A stretch of 64,000 nucleotides of DNA from UMGS1519 sp050951005 (GTDB taxonomy: Bacteria > Actinomycetota > Coriobacteriia > Coriobacteriales > Eggerthellaceae), in the NCBI GenBank assembly GCA_050951005.1, contig JBMNIP010000002.1:1-64000 (forward strand), given 5' to 3'. The notes below the pieces were generated by a model. It made no database searches, was not told the DNA's origin, and saw only the letters and a list, made by a program, of their open reading frames with translations. Shown here in pieces: positions 62,801-64,000 of the stretch. Made by a program: the position numbers and the translations under genes. Each line of letters opens with the position of its first letter. Within the stretch, counting starts at the first letter, position 1.

Positions 62801-64000
62801 ACGGAAGCCTATGACTGGACCTCCACCGACGGGCGTTCCGGCACCATCGAAAACGGCGGCACCATCACGTTGAAGGGCGGCGGCAGCGCCACCATCAGCG
62901 GGCTGCCGGTAGGAACGACCTATTTCGTAACCGAAGCGGGAAGCGCCGATAACTGGAGCCGTACCGCCTCGTCGTCGACGACGGGAGTCGTCGGCGCCGG
63001 CAGCTCGACCACCGCGAGTTTCACCAACACCTACAAGGCGAACGGCAGCACCACGCTCTCCGGCACCAAGACCGTGAAGAACCTGCACGCAAACTATAAG
63101 AAGTACGCGAAAGGCGCCTTCACATTCGCCCTGTACGAGGGCACGGATACCTCCGGAACGCCACTGGACACTGCAGGCAATTCGAAACCGAACGCCGACG
63201 GTACCAGCAACTTCACCTTCGCGCCGATCGACTACACAATGCAGGACCTCAAGAACGATGACGGCACCTACGCCAAGGAGAAGGACCTGACCTACACCAT
63301 CGCCGAGCTGCCGAACGGCGATGACCGGTACGCAACCGACTCCCAAACCTGGACCGCTATCGTACACCTGACCGATGAGGGCAACGGCAAGATCGCCACG
63401 AGCGTGAGATACGAGAACGCGTCGGGCACCGGTGAGAACGCCGCCTTCACCAATCAGTACCTGCCCGCAGGCAGCACCGTGGTGCAAGCGGGAAAGAAGC
63501 TTACCGGCCGTCATCTGAAGAACGGCGAGTTCACGGTCAGCGTCCGCTACGCCAGCAACAATGCCGAAGCGTTCAAGATGGCAAACAAGGGCAGCACATT
63601 CACTTCTCCGCGTCTGAGCTTCAACCGAGACGAGTTGAACCATCTGGCCAAGGAGGGCAAAGCCATCAAGACGACTGAAAACGGGATAACCACCTGGAGC
63701 ATACCCTACGCCATGTCCGAGATCCTGCCCAGAGACGATAACCCCGATACCGAAGGCGTACAGAAGAAGGGAGTTACCTACGATGGGGGAACCCATACCG
63801 CAACAGCGGTGTTTACGGATACCGGCGGCGACAAGCTCCATGCCGCAGTGACCTACGACAAGGGCTCCTCCACCCCGCCCACCTTCAAGAACACCTTCCG
63901 CACGCACACGAGCCTTACCCTCAAGGCGAAGAAGAAACTTTCGGGTGGCAAGCTCAAGGACGGCCAGTTCACATTCGACGTGAAGGGCCCGCACGGTTCC
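53843..64000 (+). CDS. Giant secreted adhesin with Cna_B, pilin-isopeptide, BspA-repeat and InlB-type modules, 3' end outside window
   Basis: The frame from ATG 53843 appears to stay open to the last base (3386 codons); the frame agrees at the start, at 60.4 kb and at the very end. Residues about 36-56 form a signal-peptide hydrophobic core (LLSLALSVVLVTGLV then SDAYSA); a Ser/Ala-rich stalk follows to about 190 and a large unknown region to about 1275. Then come Cna_B-type domains (about 1280-1480), prealbumin-like and FctA/Spy0128-type isopeptide domains (about 1600-1935), 14 BspA/DUF285 repeats (about 2172-2573), an InlB B-repeat (about 2663-2743) and more FctA-type domains to the end. A sortase signal would lie outside the window. 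It is probably wall-anchored and rigidified by isopeptide bonds. Confidence 0.85.
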   Translation, partial: MRRGNDATQESANSTQDALKRRQAQARNRGRKACKCLLSLALSVVLVTGLVPSDAYSAIASSSTAEQDSASSTVAAGSTLSESKQSSAASQASTASSSHPKTNAGSSKAESAKTASASSTGQAGSASRTSYLGVEDNDNEKANVRDTRNGGADSLKVSVKAGSAANAKARRAPAKSASNGVTAADGSSIDSMGLIWKTNDTTDDGDAANLYLKPNDNTPLSITAQVDFSLSGEHDYEPGAIQVKIPAYLFQDREGNNHGNLVLPLDEAPSTKTAFNWSFIDDENGGYYILTNTHQMSSASSVAIEFAYENLTPSEVVDMKKTSDLTAELSVTTVSGNELSQSAGPLTATIDTHETVASADKDYYDRTTKTAEQLRAQGCTIPDEYAGETKFLVLTWATDAYHEGNTNYTMTWNDTPSLTMQVGGNTVACKSFVLSNGTGTSEKKLWCKDNSTATEYVRVAYPYSQFEPETTYKISNSVEWTCTETDDGSKTSATSSDTYDFSYHLPQGTTPTGHFYHEKWGIDDDAHSNYSHNGSGYYPRYLSGAGNWGIYPNALNKLAKNQDATVCYDQYLRGWFLPWLLKSGEDGKQVTDYGDKDVTMTLEDGDINYRSAVDSEDTVTLDAGTDFDFTTLRLTKPTVWKAVEYDASDLDAGDVVYLDDGSQVYSAGEPAKGGTYGVGYVEEQDATHFPEFTVEAMTDGTWQTVATVSWADGDETKNIDLPAGTTRYRVSVTAGKDEDGDGVYVAAIADAFVTPYITLHPTDKVKNISQTAFDTQSEPTTYLTNRDSFVASQNGNEIMSMSGDDYPYHRNTAIDQLKGYSDRVQAIPSKESTYRIDTAKQTAEITYTAKVREISNLTSIDDWKEATAGGDLSTDVSGTWYDLLPKGIVPDLSTIQLRSGDSVADAYTVPNYKNSGRMLLVVKTNLTPSPFIDTENHSEYVEDDPEITFTASCPLESVKDYGSSRHNVIAYESGNETLGTVANHAGEPDKPVGNNTVTKSSSTFADQAEKDTMTDLDPNADNPNFVYAGTTTNISHLSYSVAELNKKAMVNDDGYWGTGVTGGSDATDTNELTVYTGGRYQYRLSATANAKTRMSGAVLYDIIDGYTPTDDKADHGDTQWKGTLVSVDTSALEQQGIAPVVYYTTKQDIAIASANDDSVRSADAADLSDTDVWSTTPPDDLSQVTAIAIDCSKNQDGSDFVIDPGDTISAYVTMHAPANAEAQQYIAADKGGTSADADGAHAYNNVYLYSSNANAQTGETLATKLIRHDYTKVGLKNYDLKVSKAWDDANDQDGIRPSSTTVHLYRNGTDTGLAVTLDGTADAAQGNTYESAAWEGLFKGLDYCDPKGQPYHYSFVEDPIEGYTAGIVYGSGGSVTLTNKHIPDTVKVSGTKTWEDSSPDLRPESITVQLYRDGKRYDSQTIRADKGGNWSYAFNNLPRYHDHGQAYSYTVSETVEDYATKYDTATNENGNITANLTNTYHPFGNLAISKSVTNVDDACADQEFAMTIRLGNPDGSSYNDPVDYEITDNAGTQVSTGTFTNGKTLKIKAGETLTLKELPKGTTYQVIEENAKGYTPKTDRFSGTIKSNETAQAAFENEYKTEGIASFRLTKNLAGANLKRNQFRFTLYDVTNGEPGTLLRVTSNTKDGMVAFGGIHYTSTDHNKTYTYKIAENDGGDAGVAYDKTIYYAQVTPIDNGHGKMTCDIHYYSDAACTQEVQASDAAFTNSYAASGQVELTAFKTLAGGTLTDGQFSFQLYDQDGNKLYLDDNGKVTTMETATPLNAANTVDGTIAFPTINYTQDDLADRSKDGTVTGYSTKNFYYTAREDIPGDAIAYNDDNSPMYVTADGTAIDNDTAADGSANTPLTYANATDKQKAKYRFVKDGVKYANTDQTWQVTVADNGDGTLGITTTVVKKNDAGEWEAYDKAPLFENSMMPGKLEIQKTLTDDSTGYDPDQLFYYIVKITTSDGQPLPDGAYPYTIESIEDTAAQSSETASESSDDSSNGNSLSNRSSSKTTKSNARKAQSAPTEESAAPEANAKTTKHLKDGSVVYAAKDTTDTKTEKEDKQTAKRNSAKPILRAATPADQGTAYAVLDSDGTLTLIRSNETVKNGSEGSITDCEGNTYTGTIYTGFEDRTSFDSYGQPWNVSKIKKVVVKDKIKPKCTAYWFYKARNCTSMDLANLDTSEVTDMRCMFSRCQSLTELDVSNFDTSNVTNMNSMFSSSNYSGEGVMKLEKITGLENWDTSKVTDMGAMFYRCWWVRSLDTSNFNTSNVTNMASMFGECGNLHHVDVSGFDTSKVTNMRAMFDNDLNVEELDVANWNTSNVTDMSSMFSLGDFGGWPFRYNSSLKTLDVSKWDTSKVTDMNWMFGYMKGVTELDVSHFDTSNVTNMESMFFQMVNLNALDVSHFDTSKVTDMLQMFDGDEKLKTLDVSGWNTSNVTNMQSTFVGCSGLTEIKGIGNLDTSSVTEMSWMFSSDKSLTTLDVSNWDTSKVTDMKQVFGNCSNLLEIKGIENLNTSNVTNMRALFSGDESLISLDLSKWNTAKVRNMGRMFYNCTSLETLNLEGFNTHSINSYGDWVKGMEDMFEGDRALHEVTIGKDWSFKGNNLEKEGYWALLPGAMDYENSWHLVGTNIYKTNTELRDGYDDNVEQWAGTWVRERAHWVVKYNANGGVGSMADQVSDGGNITLAKNTFYRKGYYFAGWRTATDEELEKNPYAGKRYSDGQEITNLNQDVTLYAQWRKLEAQSHGGTFYIALKAGQKAVFENLPIGAQYSVVESSAPGWTLSSSSGTSGTVTQSTSTASFVNKFTPGSTNVTIAASKLLTGLSPDDGAFTFNLYEGDQATGNPIQTATNVGSSVTFNPITFTYDANEWQGQDYQYRTYTIAEVLPEDDDPNTEGVQKDGITYDQHIEHAYVEIRHSVQDGKDMLGASAYYDWNDSTPYQALFTNVPEPGNLTISKEAVGQSDATADQDFSFDVTLLKNGKPLTEAYDWTSTDGRSGTIENGGTITLKGGGSATISGLPVGTTYFVTEAGSADNWSRTASSSTTGVVGAGSSTTASFTNTYKANGSTTLSGTKTVKNLHANYKKYAKGAFTFALYEGTDTSGTPLDTAGNSKPNADGTSNFTFAPIDYTMQDLKNDDGTYAKEKDLTYTIAELPNGDDRYATDSQTWTAIVHLTDEGNGKIATSVRYENASGTGENAAFTNQYLPAGSTVVQAGKKLTGRHLKNGEFTVSVRYASNNAEAFKMANKGSTFTSPRLSFNRDELNHLAKEGKAIKTTENGITTWSIPYAMSEILPRDDNPDTEGVQKKGVTYDGGTHTATAVFTDTGGDKLHAAVTYDKGSSTPPTFKNTFRTHTSLTLKAKKKLSGGKLKDGQFTFDVKGPHGS
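60356..61560 (+). repeat. Fourteen BspA/DUF285-type 26-residue repeats
   Basis: Within the adhesin, a unit with core (N/K)VT(N/D)M-x-x-MF and LDVSxFDTS recurs about 14 times with periods mostly near 78 bases. They start near 60402 and end near 61485. This is a leucine-rich-repeat-like solenoid known from BspA-type adhesins. The array is bracketed by an upstream cap (about 60100-60350) and a following InlB B-repeat. Confidence 0.85.

Overview
The window looks like high-GC DNA (roughly 60%, estimated by eye) from a host-associated Gram-positive actinobacterium, most likely a gut Coriobacteriia (Collinsella/Olsenella/Eggerthella-like). I infer this from the fused RmlC-RmlD protein, the very long Cna_B/pilin-isopeptide/BspA-repeat surface adhesin, the GT61 protein and the style of the prophage genes. 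No rRNA, tRNA or CRISPR array was recognised.

Layout. (1) 1-6.76 kb is the remnant of a first prophage: a lysis cassette on the minus strand (small membrane protein, GH25/Amidase_5/CW_7 endolysin, holin, XhlA-like protein) and tail-fibre genes on the minus strand (BspA-like fibre, collagen-like protein). Between them, on the plus strand, lies an ABC-F ribosome-protection gene with its own promoter and an upstream leader ORF. The remnant ends inside a TetR gene, leaving two truncated genes joined at about 6755. (2) 7-16.4 kb is host DNA: PrsW-like membrane protease, a divergent TetR/flavodoxin-fold reductase pair, a MerR fragment behind a poly-C tract, the dTDP-rhamnose genes rmlA-rmlB-rmlCD, and a GT61 glycosyltransferase on the opposite strand. 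(3) About 16.9-48.1 kb is a second, essentially complete siphovirus-type prophage. From left to right it has two unknown cargo genes (+), then a minus-strand late region (amidase, holins, baseplate/tail proteins, tape measure, tail chaperones, tail tube, neck proteins, capsid, scaffold, VRR-NUC, toxin-tipped minor capsid protein, portal, terminase), then a minus-strand early region (many small Zn/HTH proteins, HNH, a replication protein, SSB, Bet recombinase, DUF1351, Xis-like and Cro-like proteins), then repressor and integrase on the plus strand. (4) 48.4-53.4 kb is host DNA: a sensor kinase/response regulator pair, a PAP2 phosphatase, a DedA protein and an ArsB/SLC13-type permease. (5) 53.8-64.0 kb is one uninterrupted reading frame for a giant secreted adhesin that runs off the window.

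How parts work together. The rml genes make dTDP-L-rhamnose for cell-wall glycopolymers, and the neighbouring GT61 protein could use such sugars. The two-component system lies directly upstream of a PAP2/DedA pair whose promoter carries four 11-bp-spaced direct repeats, so the regulator probably controls these envelope-lipid genes. In the prophage, three 15-bp operator copies flank the Cro-like gene and overlap its promoter, defining the lysogeny switch. The minor capsid protein carries a C-terminal toxin-like domain followed by a small candidate immunity gene in AT-richer DNA.

Caveat on quality. About a dozen genes are broken by single-base indels, nearly all +1 and mostly in short G or C runs (terminase, portal, histidine kinase, permease and several small phage genes). 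This pattern looks more like sequence error than decay. Such genes are marked as pseudogene type, with the probable intact product stated. Function calls rest on recognition of motifs and families by eye; no database search was run.
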